The position numbers and the translations under genes were made by a program. A stretch of DNA of 6,266 nt from DASVWH01 sp036389715 (lineage in GTDB: Bacteria > Acidobacteriota > Blastocatellia > Pyrinomonadales > Pyrinomonadaceae). Of the stretch, positions 5,579-6,266 are shown piece after piece. Position 1 is the stretch's first letter; every line of letters begins with the position of its first letter. Under the pieces are notes generated by a model that saw only the letters and a program-made list of their open reading frames with translations, searched no databases and was not told where the DNA came from. The stretch covers positions 1 to 6,266 of the forward strand of contig DASVWH010000012.1 of assembly GCA_036389715.1 (NCBI GenBank). Reading direction: 5' to 3'.

Positions 5579-6266
5579 TTAACGCAGGACTCTCACGTCT
5601 CGCTCGCTGAAGATTTTCCAGCCCTGTGCCGTGCGTTGCCAGCGCAGTTCCTGGATCACTTCGCCGCGATGGCTCTGCGACCCTCTTTTCGTCAGATACT
5701 GTTTGCGGAAGCGCATGACGGCGACGCGGCCATTCTCGACGAAGATGGTCTCGGGTGTCAGGGCGTGAACCTCTATCAGGTCCGCTGTTTTGAAGGCGCG
5801 CGCCCGCTCGCTGCGGACGGCCTCGCGCGGCACGTCGCGCGCCAGGTAGAAAGCCTTGAGCCTCGGCATGTAGAAAGATAGATGGCTGCCGATGTCCCTT
5901 CCGTTGGTCGAAGCGATCCACCTTTCGAGTGACCGTCCGAGGATGGCCGCGTCATTAGTGCCGGGCCTCGCGGGCGTTGATTCAGTGCCGCTTGCTGCGA
6001 CGTTCAGCCCACCCGCCGGGGAGATTTCCGGCTCGCCGTAGATGCCCCACTGGGCCACCGTCGAGAGCTTATTATAGATACTCTGAATGACGACGGGCTC
6101 ATTGAGTTCCGGGGCATAGATGCGGCGGACGACTCGCAGCCTCTGGCCGTTATCTATCGCCTCGAACGAGACGCTGAACTTATCTTCACTGCTCCCGCTG
6201 GTAGTGACGACAAGCTGGTCGCCCGTCAGGACGGCGCGCGTGCGGACCTGATGCCCATCGGCGGCC
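5579..6266 (-). CDS. NTF2-like domain protein, 5' end beyond the window
   Basis: The frame is open from the window edge to the TAA at 5581-5579, giving the last 228 residues. The visible part begins AADGHQVRTRAVLTGDQLVV, continues through a beta-rich stretch (KFSVSFEAIDNGQRLRVVRR, IYAPELNEPVVIQSIYNK), and then has a Gly/Ser/Pro linker at about residues 80-102. A GTG at 6058 falls in the middle of this continuous, family-like sequence and has no ribosome binding site, so it is not the likely start. The last 125 or so residues look like an NTF2/SnoaL-like fold: a helix with LERWIASTNGRDIGSHLSFY, then YMPRLKAFYL, and the strand pair VAVMRFRKQYLTKRG and GEVIQELRWQR ending in GWKIFSERDVRVL. Such domains are small-molecule-binding or catalytic cups, often on the end of exported proteins. 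No catalytic residues or ligand can be named. It is separated from the next gene by 230 bases and so is probably transcribed separately. Confidence 0.78.
   Translation of the reverse strand, partial: AADGHQVRTRAVLTGDQLVVTTSGSSEDKFSVSFEAIDNGQRLRVVRRIYAPELNEPVVIQSIYNKLSTVAQWGIYGEPEISPAGGLNVAASGTESTPARPGTNDAAILGRSLERWIASTNGRDIGSHLSFYMPRLKAFYLARDVPREAVRSERARAFKTADLIEVHALTPETIFVENGRVAVMRFRKQYLTKRGSQSHRGEVIQELRWQRTAQGWKIFSERDVRVLR

Overview
The window reads as a chromosomal segment of a moderately GC-rich Gram-negative-type bacterium. Every supported gene lies on the minus strand, so the window is read from right to left. The best guess for the source is an Acidobacteriota lineage of the Blastocatellia/Pyrinomonadaceae kind. 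That guess rests on recalled protein style (an M56 peptidase carrying 29-residue helical repeats, an NTF2-like protein with a conserved N-terminal part, a DUF4126 protein). No rRNA or other marker gene is present to confirm it.

Right part (6266 to 4221): the C-terminal 228 codons of an NTF2-like protein whose start lies outside the window; a 230-base spacer; a DUF4126 membrane protein; then, 45 bases later, a 161-residue conserved protein of unknown function. The DUF4126 gene has an extended -10 element so close to its start codon that a leaderless transcript is possible.

Middle (4220 to 3737): a non-coding stretch of about 480 bases. Its end next to blaI holds a good promoter candidate. The -10 and start region of that promoter are covered by two tandem 16-base repeats, each itself an imperfect dyad. 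This is a plausible BlaI operator.

Left part (3736 to 1): a tightly packed operon. It runs from a BlaI-type winged-helix repressor, through an M56 (BlaR1/MecR1-type) membrane metallopeptidase 2 bases downstream, to a secreted protein after a 24-base gap. A fourth gene, with an excellent Shine-Dalgarno site, is cut off by the window edge after 12 codons. The M56 protein keeps the membrane anchors and the zinc site but has no penicillin-binding sensor domain. Instead its predicted periplasmic tail is a low-complexity linker followed by about six 29-residue repeats. The secreted protein has a small N-terminal domain and then seven copies of the same repeat. The last units of the two arrays match each other position by position better than neighbouring units match within one protein.

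The working idea, which is inference, is a one-membrane signalling circuit: a periplasmic repeat array (or its partner, the secreted repeat protein) senses something, the cytoplasmic zinc protease is switched on, BlaI is cleaved, and the operon is derepressed. The ligand is unknown, and nothing in the sequence points to beta-lactams.
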